Positions 25,981 through 34,641 are shown, counted from the first letter of the stretch. The stretch is 64,000 nucleotides of DNA from Streptomyces jumonjinensis (GCF_009600885.1 NZ_VCLA01000145.1:53367-117366); one strand, 5' to 3'. Program-made: numbers and translations. Notes: a model not told the origin generated them from the letters alone.

Positions 25981-26739
25981 ATGCCGGACACGACACCTCC
26001 CCCCTCCGGCCCACGGGGAGACGGCATCCGGCGCACGGATATCGGACGCCGGATCACCACACGGCGCGAGGCACTGGGACTCTCCCGTCAGGAACTGGCA
26101 GAGCGCAGCGGAACCGCGACCAACTACATCGACTACCTCGAAGACCGGGAATCAGCGCCCGGCATCGGCGTCATGCTCCGGATCGCGGACGCCCTGCAGA
26201 CCACGGTCCCCGAACTCACCGGAGGGACGGTCGACCGGCCGCAGGGCCGCGGATCCGCCCTCCGCGACGCGAGCCTGCGGGAACTCGGCGAAGACGAATG
26301 CCGCGCCCTCCTCTCTCAGGGCGGCGTCGGCAGGGTGGCCCTCATCGCCTCCGACGGCCCCGCCGTCGTACCGGTCAACTACCTCCTCGCCGACGACGAG
26401 ATCGTCTACCGGACCGCTCCCGATACCGTGCCCGCTTCGGCGGCCGAAGCAGCCGAGGTCGCGTTCGAGGTGGACCACATCGACGACACCTTCAGCCAGG
26501 GCTGGAGCGTCCTGGTGGTCGGGGAAGCACGCCGCATCACCGACCCCGACACCATCCGCGAACTCGAACCGAAGGCCCGTGGCCTGGCCTGGGCCGGAGG
26601 CGAACGCCCCCTCTGGCTCGCCATCTCACCCCGGCGTATCACCGGCCGCCGCATCGTGAACTCCCTGGGCACCCCCCTGGCCGGACAGGCGGGAACCCCG
26701 CCCCCAGAAGGCGACGGCCCCGGCGGCGACACGCCCTGA
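25981..26739 (+). CDS. XRE helix-turn-helix fused to pyridoxamine-phosphate-oxidase-like domain
   Basis: 252 residues from ATG 25981, which has GGAGGC directly upstream; the in-frame ATG at 25966 lacks one. The N-terminal HTH (IGRRITTRREALGLSRQELA) spans about residues 20-80, and the C-terminal domain (GEDECRALLSQGGVGRVALI, VVPVNYLLADDEIVYRTAP, EVDHIDDTFSQGWSVLVVGE) is a split-barrel flavin/F420-binding fold of the PPOX type. Such fusions are frequent in actinobacterial dormancy loci. A redox-sensing regulator is a sensible inference; cofactor binding is not demonstrated. Confidence 0.9.
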   Translation: MPDTTPPPSGPRGDGIRRTDIGRRITTRREALGLSRQELAERSGTATNYIDYLEDRESAPGIGVMLRIADALQTTVPELTGGTVDRPQGRGSALRDASLRELGEDECRALLSQGGVGRVALIASDGPAVVPVNYLLADDEIVYRTAPDTVPASAAEAAEVAFEVDHIDDTFSQGWSVLVVGEARRITDPDTIRELEPKARGLAWAGGERPLWLAISPRRITGRRIVNSLGTPLAGQAGTPPPEGDGPGGDTP

Positions 26740-26772
26740 ACGACCGCCCGGCATTGCCCCGCCCCTGCCGCG

Positions 26773-27185
26773 CTATCCGTGGCTGCGCGGGGGCGGGCCG
26801 CTGAGGTCCACCCGGATGTCGACCGTGCCCTCCACCGCACGCACCGCCCTCGCCAGCAGCGGAATCAGCGACCGGTCCTGAAGATCGCCGCTGAGGGTGA
26901 CGACCCCGTCCGTCACCGAGGCGTTCACGTCGGCAGCGGCGACCGAGGCGTTCACGCCGGCAGCGGCGGGTACCTTCCCGAGGACCGTGGCACGGGTCTC
27001 GCCCGCGATCTCCTCATCCGGGCGCGGAAACACCTTGAGCAGGTCGCTGCGGCTCACCACGCCTTCCGGCATGCCGACCCGGTCGACCACGGGCAGTCTC
27101 TTCACCTGCCGCCGCGCCATGATCCTCGCGGCCTCGGCGATGGTCACGTCCGCGTGGAGGGGTAGCCGGACGCGTCAGGCCGCGC
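26773..27185 (-). pseudogene. CBS-BON domain protein, 5'-truncated
   Basis: The frame carries LHADVTIAEAARIMARRQVK, then RLPVVDRVGMPEGVVSRSDL and LLKVFPRPDEEI (second CBS motif), then VTDGVVTLSGDLQDRSLIPL (BON domain). Typical family members have about 230 residues with a complete CBS pair first; here the first CBS module and the original start are absent, and a 33-bp tandem repeat lies where they should be. A short product from a GTG near 27147 could be made. CBS-BON proteins belong to the dormancy regulon. Confidence 0.7.
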
Positions 27186-27218
27186 CGGGACGGGTGTCGG
27201 CGGAGCCTGGCTCCAGGT

Positions 27219-27284
27219 CCAGCCGGCCACCTCGGGGAGATCGGTTCCGCGCCAGCCGGCCACCTCAGGGAGATCGGCTCCGCA
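27219..27284 (+). repeat. 33-bp tandem repeat, two copies
   Basis: CCAGCCGGCCACCTCGGGGA plus 13 further bases at 27219-27251 is repeated at 27252-27284 with three or four differences. It lies just upstream of the truncated CBS-BON frame, at the point where its 5' part is missing. Confidence 0.7.
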
Positions 27285-27390
27285 CACGGCGGTCCTAGGC
27301 GTGATGTCTCAGCCGTACGTCCTCCATCGCCTGCCGCCAATGCCGATCGCGGCACGGCCCCGAGCACCGTCTTCCCGAGCACGGGACGGC

Positions 27391-28263
27391 TCACTCGTGC
27401 GGGACGACGGCCACGGGGCAGGGCGCGTGGTGCACCGCCGCTTGCAGCACGGGACCGATCCGGGGCCGGAGCGGAAGCGGCTCCTGCCGACGGCCCACGA
27501 CGAGCAGCCCGGCCCCGGAGGCCCCCCGCACCACCGCCCGCGCAGGGCTCTCCGTCCGTACGACCTCCTCCACGCGGACCCGGGGGTACTCGCTCCGCCA
27601 GGGGCGCAGCGCCTCGGAGAGATTCCGCCGGGCGCCTTCGAGGAGGCTCACGGAGATGTACGAGTCGACATCCGTCCGTGTGTATGCGGGCACCGGAACC
27701 CTGATGCCGTGGACGGCCCGGAGGGCGACGTCCCGCTTGGCGGCGCTTTCGAACGCGAAGGCGACCAGCGCGTCACACGGACCGTGCAGGCTCAGCCCCA
27801 CCACCACGTCACCCTCGTCCCCGGTGTCCGTAGTGTCTGCCGAGTTCTCCCGGGCACGCACGAGAACGGTCGGAACCGGGGACCGCGCCAGCACCTGCAG
27901 GCCGACATCACCGAGAAAGTAGCTGGTCAGGGGTGCCATGTCCCGGGAACCGAGCACCAGCATCCCCGACGCGTCCGCCGCAGCCCGCAACGCGTCCCTG
28001 GGGTCCGCGCGCACCAGATCCTCGACGATGGGAAGGTCCGGGAAACGCTGCCCGATCGCCGCGCGGGCACCATCGACAATCTGCCTGGCCCAGTAGTTCT
28101 GGTCCTCCTCCGAAGGGGACTGGGCAGATTCCAAGGACAGCAGCACCCAGGCGTGCAACAAGCGCAGGGTCGCCCCGCGCAGGGCCGCCTCCCGGGCCGC
28201 CCAGCCGGCCGCGGCCACAGACTCGGGCGTCCCGTCCAGGCCGACGGTGATGACTGGCTCCAT
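27391..28263 (-). CDS. Tandem universal stress protein (two UspA domains)
   Basis: 290 residues from ATG 28263 with an AGGAGG site. First UspA domain: PVITVGLDGTPESVAAAGWA to VLGSRDMAPLTSYFLGDVGL with the LVLGS-x9-GS/D-type nucleotide-binding segment and PVPTVLVR. Second domain: GDVVVGLSLHGPCDALVAFA to AGLLVVGRRQEPLPLRPRIG and CPVAVVPHE. The second GRR motif departs from the usual GxRG. Such double Usp proteins are hallmark members of DosR/OsdR-type regulons and bind ATP under hypoxia or stationary phase. Divergent from the nitroreductase gene, about 310 bp away. Confidence 0.92.
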   Translation of the reverse strand: MEPVITVGLDGTPESVAAAGWAAREAALRGATLRLLHAWVLLSLESAQSPSEEDQNYWARQIVDGARAAIGQRFPDLPIVEDLVRADPRDALRAAADASGMLVLGSRDMAPLTSYFLGDVGLQVLARSPVPTVLVRARENSADTTDTGDEGDVVVGLSLHGPCDALVAFAFESAAKRDVALRAVHGIRVPVPAYTRTDVDSYISVSLLEGARRNLSEALRPWRSEYPRVRVEEVVRTESPARAVVRGASGAGLLVVGRRQEPLPLRPRIGPVLQAAVHHAPCPVAVVPHE

Positions 28264-28574
28264 GATGTGCCCCGCCTCCTCCACGTCTGTTCCCGTCTCC
28301 TGTGACGAGGACTGGACCCCGTCCGGTGGCGCGGTCCTCCGACGGGCACCGCGAACACACTTCAAGAGTGGCCGCGCCCGGTGGGATCTGCGACACGAAC
28401 GGCCCCGGACCGTTCGGAAGAGTCCGGGGGGAGGGGGGACGCCTGCTCCCGGACGGTGGGCTCTGGCGGGATGCCGGAACCGCGCGAGACTGGAAGAGGG
28501 GCCGATCCGGTCACGAAGAGGGGCCGATCAGGTCATGCCGACGGCCGGGCAGAAGAAGGACGGCAGGGAACCCC

Positions 28575-29576
28575 GTGTCCTCACCAACGCTCGACGAACG
28601 CACGGTGACCAGCCTCGTCGCCGATGCCATCGCCGCACCTTCCATGCACAACGCACAGCCATGGCGCTTCCACTTTGCTCCGCGCAGCCGCACCTTCACC
28701 CTTTTCGCCGACCTGGACCGCGCCATGCCCCACACCGATCCCACCACACGGGGACTGCACGTGGGCTGCGCCGCCGCCCTCCTCAACCTGCGCGTCGCCG
28801 TCACCCACCACGGCTGGCAGCCGACGACCACACTGCTCCCCGACCCCGGCACCCCGCATCTCCTCGCGACCGTGCGGCTCGCCCCCGCACCACCGGAAGG
28901 CCGTCCGGGACCGGCAGCAGAACTCGGCGATCTCCACCCGGCCATCCACGACCGCCACACCAGCCGCTCCCCCTTCGCCGACCAGAAGATGCCGCCGTAC
29001 CTGCGAGACGCACTCGTACAAGCAGCCCGCCACGAAGGCGCCGCCCTGACCTTCCCCGCCGAGCAGCACCTGGGGAACGTGCTGGACCTGATCCGCGACG
29101 CCGAAGGCTACAACCGCATGGACGACGACAGGGACGCCGAGACGAGGCGCTGGACCCGCGACTCCAAGACCGACGCCCCCAGCGACGGAATCCCGGACTA
29201 CGCCTTCGGACCACGCAGAGGCGGCGGCGCCGCGGCCACCCGCGACTTCGCCGGCCGGAGCACCCTCCCCGGCCGACCCGTTGCGAACTTCGAGGGCCAC
29301 CCCCAACTCGCCCTGCTGAGCACGGAAGGCGACGAGCCGGCCGACTGGCTGCACGCTGGCCAGGCGCTGGAACGCGTCCTCCTCCTCGCCACCCGGCGCG
29401 GACTGGTCGCCGCCTTCGCCACCCAGGCCCTCGAATGGCCCGACCTCCGCTGGCTCCTGCGTGAACCCGTCTCCGGCACCGGCCACGTCCAGATGGTCAT
29501 CCGCCTCGGATACGGGCCCCGAGGCCCCAGGACACCACGCCGCCCCGTGCGCGACGTACTGACGATCGGCGACTGA
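28575..29576 (+). CDS. Acg-family nitroreductase-like FMN protein
   Basis: 333 residues from GTG 28575 (no stronger start is in frame after the upstream stop-free stretch). AAPSMHNAQPWRFHFAPRSR near the N-terminus is the characteristic opening of Acg-type proteins; LHPAIHDRHTSRSPFADQ and LLATRRGLVAAFATQALEWP match the second half-module. In mycobacteria Acg (Rv2032) is a DosR-regulated FMN-sequestering pseudo-nitroreductase; streptomycete homologues lie in similar dormancy gene sets, as here beside a tandem Usp gene. Catalytic capacity cannot be judged from sequence. Confidence 0.9.
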   Translation: MSSPTLDERTVTSLVADAIAAPSMHNAQPWRFHFAPRSRTFTLFADLDRAMPHTDPTTRGLHVGCAAALLNLRVAVTHHGWQPTTTLLPDPGTPHLLATVRLAPAPPEGRPGPAAELGDLHPAIHDRHTSRSPFADQKMPPYLRDALVQAARHEGAALTFPAEQHLGNVLDLIRDAEGYNRMDDDRDAETRRWTRDSKTDAPSDGIPDYAFGPRRGGGAAATRDFAGRSTLPGRPVANFEGHPQLALLSTEGDEPADWLHAGQALERVLLLATRRGLVAAFATQALEWPDLRWLLREPVSGTGHVQMVIRLGYGPRGPRTPRRPVRDVLTIGD

Positions 29577-29593
29577 CCGGTGGCGCCGGTTCG

Positions 29594-29938
29594 TCAGCGG
29601 GCGAGAACCGCGAAGGCCTCGTCGATGAGGGCGGTGAGATCGGAGCGCCCCTCGGCGGCGGCCCAGTGCTCCAGGGCGGCGTTCAGACAGTCGAGCGCTG
29701 CCGCCGCGAGGACGGACTGCGCCAGCCCGGCGGGCGTGCCGGACCCCTTGCGCTCCGCGAGAGCACGGGCCAGGAGGGCGTGCCAGCCGTCCTGCTTCTC
29801 AAGCCGCCGGGCACACAGGGACGAGGTCTCCTGCACGAGGTTCAGCAGCGCGAGAGCGTGCTCCGGGTCCTGCCGGTACGGGTCGAGGACGGTGTCCACG
29901 GCACGGCGCAGGGCCGTCCAGTCATCCTCGGCGGCAGA
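29594..29938 (-). pseudogene. TetR-family regulator, C-terminal remnant
   Basis: DDWTALRRAVDTVLDPYRQD, then ALALLNLVQETSSLCARRLE, DGWHALLARALAER and LAQSVLAAAALDCLNAALEH match the ligand-binding half of actinobacterial TetR regulators. The N-terminal helix-turn-helix is absent; instead the frame runs into a fragment of another protein at about 29938. A short product of 101 residues from an internal ATG is possible but could not bind DNA. Confidence 0.75.
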
Positions 29939-30050
29939 TCGTCGCGACGGCCTCCGCGTTGCCGGGCTCCAGGGCGGAGCCGGGAGCGGCGGGCGGTGAC
30001 CCGGGCCACGAACAGCCGTACGGCGTTCGACTCCGCCGGCCGGTCGGCCG
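29939..30050 (-). pseudogene. AfsR/LuxR-type NTPase regulator fragment
   Basis: Two overlapping frames read AESNAVRLFVARVTARR and then, shifted, ALEPGNAEAVATICRR. Together they match the region just before the conserved LDGLPLAIELAAAR motif of large NTPase regulators (usual form: AVRLFVDRARAARPGFALTP, NAxAVAEICRRLDGLP). Only about 35 residues remain, with a frameshift, joined to the TetR remnant. Confidence 0.55.
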
Positions 30051-30329
30051 GGCGGGTGTGAGCGGGTGGGTGTGAGGGGGCGGGTCCACGCGCCTCCGGG
30101 TCACCACGAGCAGGCGCGTCACGTCCGTGCGGGTATCCGGTGGGTGTGCAGTTCCCCGCTCCTTCGGGATGCCTCCTGTGCCGGGTGGGTCGGTGCCGGT
30201 CGGGATGCTCCGCCCTCCCGGCCGGCGCACCACCGTCCACGTGCGGGGCCCAGGCTCTGCCCGTACCCCGTCCCACAGTCGGGAGGTTGCGGGACGGGGG
30301 CGATCCGGGCCCGGGGGCAGGCGGTGCGG

Positions 30330-30600
30330 AGGCCCGGGTCGCTCGTGCCGGGGCGGCCGTTCTCGACATGGCCGGCGAAGCGGCACAGGAAGCCGTTCGG
30401 GCCGTGGACGCTCAGATCGTGGGCACCGTGCGAGTAGGCGCTGTTCCAGGTGTCGGTGACGGTCTGTCCGGTTGCGGTGGTGTACGTACAGGGGCCGTCG
30501 GTACGGTTCCCGGGCCTGATCTGGAACGCGGCGCCCGTCCAGCGGCCGCCGCTGAGCGGGATTTCACGCGCGGGAACCGTGCAAGTTGCGATCACCCATA
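30330..30600 (-). pseudogene. Phospholipase C (phosphocholine-specific) C-terminal domain remnant
   Basis: The frame reads TVPAREIPLSGGRWTGAAFQ, RTDGPCTYTTATGQTVTDTW and YSHGAHDLSVHGPNGFLCRF, resembling the small beta-sandwich repeats at the end of non-haemolytic phospholipase C (usual YDLSVHGPNGFLRRFAG). The catalytic alkaline-phosphatase-like domain is missing. The surrounding 30.4-30.98 kb stretch shows no other gene. Confidence 0.5.
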
Positions 30601-30985
30601 TGTGGTAACAGGCTGACATGGGAAGCACCTTGAGTGCCGACCCACGCCATGCAGGTCGCACACGGCGCGTGCAAGGGGATGACGGCCACGAACACCTCGA
30701 CGAAGGCCGTGCGGGGTGAAAGGTGTGGGCATGGCGAAACCTCATCGGCGTCCAGTACCGCAGCCGCGGTCAGCGGGACCAGTGGCCGCGACGGCTGTAC
30801 TGCACGTCGGGCTCGGTGCTGATCGGCGGCGCCCATGCAGGACTGGCTTTCGCCTGCTGAGTTCCCTCTTGGCCGACGTGCCGGACCGGGCCGCCCCCGG
30901 GGCCGTCACTGAATTCCCCTGCCCGTTCTGAACAGTCAGCCGACGGGGATTGTGGCCGGGCCGGACACGGTGGCCGGGCCGGGCC

Positions 30986-32260
30986 TCAGGGAGTGCAGAC
31001 GACGCCCGCGCACTGGCCGGGTTCGGCGTTGTTGCCTGCCCGGTTGCCTCCGCCGTCTACATTGCCCGGGTCGGCGAAGATGCCCCAGCCGTCGTTGTCC
31101 CGGGCGGTGTTGCCCTGAAGGGTGTGGACGGCCTTCGAGACGAAGATGCCGCCGCCCTGGTTGGCGTTGGCGGTGTTGCGGACCAGCCGGTTGCCGGTCC
31201 CGGGCGCCGCTTCTCCCTCGACACGGATGCCCTGTGATCCGTTGTGGCCGGCCTGGTTGAGCCGCAGGGAGTTGTCGAGCGAGAGCTCCAGGCTGATGCC
31301 GTCCCCGGTGGTGTGGTCGGCGATGTTGGACTGGATCAGATTGTGGTCGGCTTGGCTCAGCTCTATGCCGCCGGTGTTCCTGCTGACGTCGTTTCCGGTG
31401 ACCGTGTTGCCGTGGGCGGATTGGAGGACGATTCCGCTGTCGCCGTTGTCCTGGAGCGTGTTGGACAGGAGATGGTTTCCGGTGGAATCGGAGACGGTCA
31501 GCCCGGCATCCTGGTTCAGGGAGGACGAGTTGTCCTGGACGAGGTTGTCGTTCGAGCCGAGCCGCAGGGCGATCGCACCGTCGCTGCTGTTGCCGACGGT
31601 GTTGGTCAGCAGGGTGTTGCCACTGGCGCCCTCCAGGATCAGGCCGCCGTCCCCGCTGTCGGCGATGCGATTGCCCTCCAGATGGTTGTCGGCGGAGTTC
31701 TGAACGAGGACGCCCTCGCCCTGGTTGGCGGTGATCGTGTTGCCGACGATCACGTTGCCGCTCGATCCGCCGGTGATCACGACACCCCTTTGGGCCTGCC
31801 GCTCGATGAGGTTGTCGCGTACGCGGTTGTTGTTGTCGGCGTTGTCGAGTTCGATGCCGGAGAGTTCGTTGTCATGGATGGTGAGCTTTTCGATGACATT
31901 GCCTGAAGCACCGGGGCTGAGCTGTGCTCCATGGTCGAACTGCTGCACACGGGCGGAAGTACTGCTGCCATTGGTGATGACGGTGTTGTCGAATCCGTTG
32001 TTGCGGACCCCGACGCCCAGGCCGACGCCGTCGATGGTGTGCCCATTGAGGTCGATGGTGATGCCGCTGCCGCCGACGACCAGACCGTCGCCGGGGCAGT
32101 CGAGCAGATCAGCGGTGAGAACGACGCCGACTGTGACCGTCTGACCGCAGGAGAGCTGCGCGGCGTGCGCCGCCGGCGGGTGCACCGACAAGCTGAACAG
32201 CGCGGTTGCTCCCGCCGCCGCGAACCACCCTGAAGAAAGCGTTCTGGAGAGGCGGATCAT
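30986..32260 (-). CDS. Secreted right-handed parallel beta-helix protein
   Basis: 424 residues from ATG 32260, preceded by AAGGAG. A signal peptide (SRTLSSGWFAAAGATALFSL, ending AHAA) targets it outside. The mature part opens with a disulfide-capable Cys pair (LSCGQTVTVGVVLTADLLDC) and consists of about a dozen NosD/PbH1-type coils rich in Asn (SGNVIVGNTITANQGEGVLV, NHLLSNTLQDNGDSGIVLQS), ending with a Cys pair (GQCAGVVC). Beta-helix proteins of this type act on or bind carbohydrates; no catalytic acid cluster of pectate lyases is obvious, so a structural or glycan-binding role is as likely as an enzyme. Confidence 0.9.
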   Translation of the reverse strand: MIRLSRTLSSGWFAAAGATALFSLSVHPPAAHAAQLSCGQTVTVGVVLTADLLDCPGDGLVVGGSGITIDLNGHTIDGVGLGVGVRNNGFDNTVITNGSSTSARVQQFDHGAQLSPGASGNVIEKLTIHDNELSGIELDNADNNNRVRDNLIERQAQRGVVITGGSSGNVIVGNTITANQGEGVLVQNSADNHLEGNRIADSGDGGLILEGASGNTLLTNTVGNSSDGAIALRLGSNDNLVQDNSSSLNQDAGLTVSDSTGNHLLSNTLQDNGDSGIVLQSAHGNTVTGNDVSRNTGGIELSQADHNLIQSNIADHTTGDGISLELSLDNSLRLNQAGHNGSQGIRVEGEAAPGTGNRLVRNTANANQGGGIFVSKAVHTLQGNTARDNDGWGIFADPGNVDGGGNRAGNNAEPGQCAGVVCTP

Positions 32261-32749
32261 GCCGAGACTCCTTCTGCCATGGTGTTGCCGGCCAAGCTTG
32301 CGGGCCGGGTGCGGACCCTTGAGCCGGCGACGAGACGGATGACCCGTCCTCCCGCACAGGGTCAAGCGAAGGCCTTCCGAAGGCTACGAAGCGGCAAAGA
32401 ATGACCTGAGCCAGGCGAAGGTTGGCTGAATCACGGATATAGGTGACATGTCTGCTCGTTCATGTTTTCTGTCGTCGCTCATCTGCCTTATCGGGGCGGG
32501 GCAGGAGCGTGCTGGCGTGCCCCGCTGCGACGCTCGATGCCCCGGAAGCCCGGAAGCCCGGAAGCCCGGAAGCCCGGAAGCCCGGAGGGTCGAGTGTCCG
32601 GTGACCGCTGCCGTTCGACGTGCTCCGGGAGCATCTCGACGACCGCCCACCGGATGTTGCGGGGCCTGCTCGACGACCATGTCCTCGGCGACTCCACCGC
32701 AGGCACCGGTCCGCGCCGCATCCCGGTCCATTGGACGGCTTTCGGGTCC
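32261..32749. other. Gene-free stretch with an octamer array
   Basis: Nearly 490 bp between the beta-helix gene and the TIM-barrel gene. Apart from the 8-bp tandem array at 32541-32588 nothing is recognised. The beta-helix promoter must lie in its left part. Confidence 0.5.
32541..32588 (+). repeat. Octamer tandem repeat (CCCGGAAG), six units
   Basis: Five perfect CCCGGAAG units and a sixth CCCGGAGG in direct tandem. An 8-bp unit is not a multiple of three, so it would shift frames if copy number changed; it lies outside any supported gene. Confidence 0.85.
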
Positions 32750-33814
32750 TCACCCTGCCGCACCCGGGGCGGTGTTCCCGCCGTCGTTCGTCCGGCTGCG
32801 TCCAAACTTCGCGAGCGCGTGGAAGGCGGCTTTGGGCTCCCACGGGAGGCCCGGGTATGCGGTGCCGGTTCGGCCGCCGTCGAGGACTTTGACGACGCCG
32901 AAGGACGCCTTGTCGAAATCGCGGTCGTCGTCGGCGTCCGAGTGCGGGAGGTCGTAGCGGGCGAAGGTGTTGACGAAGGCCGCGTCGATGCCGGCCCGGT
33001 CGAAGGCGACGAGGAGCTCGCACAGGTAGTCGGCCTGTTCCTGTTCATCGCGGGTGACGTGGGTGCTGAACCGTGCGGGACGGGCGCGGTCGTCCCATAC
33101 GACGACCGTGTCGCCCCGGCCGCCCGCGTCGGCTGCCCCGCGATAGGTGGTGCAGCCGAACTCCGTGACGGCGGCGGGCCTGCCGAGTGCGGTCAGTGCA
33201 CGGAGGCCGTCGGCCAGCCGGTCGGCGGTCTGCGCGTCGCGGTAGCCGGCGTCGGTGGCGACGACGTCGAACGGCGCCCAGTCAACGCCCTCGAACGGAA
33301 GTGAGGCGTACCCGATCGGGCCGCCGAACCGGGCCCGCACCACGGCGACCGCCTCGCCGAGGAACGCGTTGATCCTGGCGGGGAGGCCGGGAAGCGCGGC
33401 CCTCAGCCGCTGCGGGTCGGCGAGGACGGCGGTGCGCTCCTCAAGGGTGTCGCCGGGCAGGAAACCGGTGGTGAAGAGGGAGATCTCCGCTCCGGTGAGG
33501 AAGACGACCCCGGCGTCCGCGCGGCGCAGCCGCTCGGCGCGCTCGGCGCTGTCGGCGAGGAAGCCGAGGAGTTCGTCCTGGGTCAGACCATGGGTGAACG
33601 GCGAGTACCAGACCTCCAGTCCGGCGTCGGCCGCGTACCGTGCGGCCGTGTCGAGCCGGTCGCGGTCGCCGCCGGTGACACGGACGGCGTCGCAGCGCAG
33701 CTCGTCGCGGATGATCTGCATCTCGCGGCGGACGGTGGCGAGGTCGAAGGGTTCGCGGGTGCTGGTTCCCGCGGAGGTGAAGCCGGTGTCGTAGGTGATG
33801 CCGAAGGCGCGCAC
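32750..33814 (-). CDS. TIM-barrel glycosidase-fold protein of the group labelled abortive infection
   Basis: 354 residues from GTG 33814 with a GAGAGGA site. The sequence VRAFGITYDTGFTSAGTSTR, RVTGGDRDRLDTAARYAADA, GLEVWYSPFTHGLT, VFLTGAEISLFTTGFLPGDT, VDWAPFDVVATDAGYRD and PAAVTEFGCTTYRGAAD fits a (beta/alpha)8 glycoside-hydrolase-like fold, with Glu in LTGAEIS and Glu in VTEFGC as the likely acid pair. Actinomycete homologues carry the name abortive phage infection protein, for which I know no direct proof. Divergent from a TetR gene; two palindromes in the gap suggest TetR control, that is, an inducible enzyme. Confidence 0.8.
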   Translation of the reverse strand: MRAFGITYDTGFTSAGTSTREPFDLATVRREMQIIRDELRCDAVRVTGGDRDRLDTAARYAADAGLEVWYSPFTHGLTQDELLGFLADSAERAERLRRADAGVVFLTGAEISLFTTGFLPGDTLEERTAVLADPQRLRAALPGLPARINAFLGEAVAVVRARFGGPIGYASLPFEGVDWAPFDVVATDAGYRDAQTADRLADGLRALTALGRPAAVTEFGCTTYRGAADAGGRGDTVVVWDDRARPARFSTHVTRDEQEQADYLCELLVAFDRAGIDAAFVNTFARYDLPHSDADDDRDFDKASFGVVKVLDGGRTGTAYPGLPWEPKAAFHALAKFGRSRTNDGGNTAPGAAG

Positions 33815-33839
33815 GGCGGGTCCTCTCTCCCCCAACTGT

Positions 33840-33858
33840 AAGGTACGTCCCGTACCTT
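33840..33858. promoter_or_regulatory. Perfect 19-bp palindrome, probable TetR operator
   Basis: AAGGTACG-TCC-CGTACCTT, arms of 8 bp with a 3-bp centre, 26 bp upstream of the TIM-barrel start and 90 bp upstream of the divergent TetR gene. Size and placement fit a TetR dimer site controlling the TIM-barrel gene. Confidence 0.72.
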
Positions 33859-33890
33859 AACCCTGGGTTGGGGAAGGGAACACGGGTATC

Positions 33891-33911
33891 CGGAACGTAC
33901 GATGCGTACCG
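33891..33911. promoter_or_regulatory. Second, imperfect TetR operator
   Basis: CGGAACGTACGATGCGTACCG is an imperfect 21-bp dyad (CGG-ACG ... CGT-CCG) sharing the GTAC and CGTACC elements of the site at 33840. It lies 37 bp before the TetR start and may mediate autoregulation. Confidence 0.5.
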
Positions 33912-33947
33912 TAGACCTCGGTACGCGGAGGGGGGAGGGGACGACCG

Positions 33948-34568
33948 GTGGCGCATGGCGGGCAGGGGCGGCGGCGTGGAGCCGCGCTGGAGGAGGCGAT
34001 TCTGCGAGCGGCGGCCGAGGTGCTGAAGGATTCCGGCGTCGCGGGCCTGACCATGGAGGAGGTGGCCCGGCGGGCGGGGACGAACAAGAACGCGCTCTAC
34101 CGGCGTTGGCCGAACCGCCTCGCGCTCGGCGTCGCGGCGTACCGCCGCCTGGCCGAGGCGCAGACCGTGCCGCCGGACACCGGCTCGCTGCGCTGCGACG
34201 CTCTGGAGATGCTGCGGCGCGCGAACAGCACCTGGTCATCGCCGTACGGGGAGATCCTCCGCGGCCTGATCGTGGCGGCTGACGGCACTTCGGAGCTCCT
34301 GGCCGAGCTGCGGCGCGACCCGGCGGCGGGCGGCGGCGCGTGCGAGGCGGCGTGGCTGACGCTGCTCGGCCGGGCGGTGGCCCGCGGCGAGGCCGCGCCC
34401 GAGGCGCTGCACCCCCGGGTCGCCTCCGCGCCGACGGCGCTGCTGCGCAACGAGTATGTGACGCGTGGCGCCCCGGCGGTGCCGGACGCGGTCCTCGCCG
34501 AGATCGTCGACGAGGTCTTTCTGCCGCTGGTCCACGGCAGGGGTCCGGTCGGCGGTCCGTCCGCCTGA
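33948..34568 (+). CDS. TetR/AcrR-family transcriptional regulator
   Basis: 206 residues from GTG 33948. Helix-turn-helix at about 15-60: EEAILRAAAEVLKDSGVAGL, TMEEVARRAGTNKNALYRRW. The C-terminal ligand domain (PPDTGSLRCDALEMLRRANS ... LLRNEYVTRGAPAVPDAVLA, EIVDEVFLPLV) is of the TetR_C_11 type, typical of Streptomyces. It is divergent from the TIM-barrel gene with two related palindromes in the gap, so it very likely represses that gene and itself. Confidence 0.93.
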   Translation: MAHGGQGRRRGAALEEAILRAAAEVLKDSGVAGLTMEEVARRAGTNKNALYRRWPNRLALGVAAYRRLAEAQTVPPDTGSLRCDALEMLRRANSTWSSPYGEILRGLIVAADGTSELLAELRRDPAAGGGACEAAWLTLLGRAVARGEAAPEALHPRVASAPTALLRNEYVTRGAPAVPDAVLAEIVDEVFLPLVHGRGPVGGPSA

Positions 34569-34641
34569 TCGCCTGTCATCAACGTCCAGGGCATCGGCGA
34601 GGCCAAGCCCAGAGCCCTCGTCGAGTGCCTCACGGAACCCC

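Noticed and set aside
18988..29576. Defined OsdR/DosR binding sites upstream of the dormancy-type genes
   Set aside because: I looked for a GGGAC...GTCCC-type palindrome upstream of the dehydrogenase, Usp and nitroreductase genes and saw no convincing match; a matrix scan would be needed.
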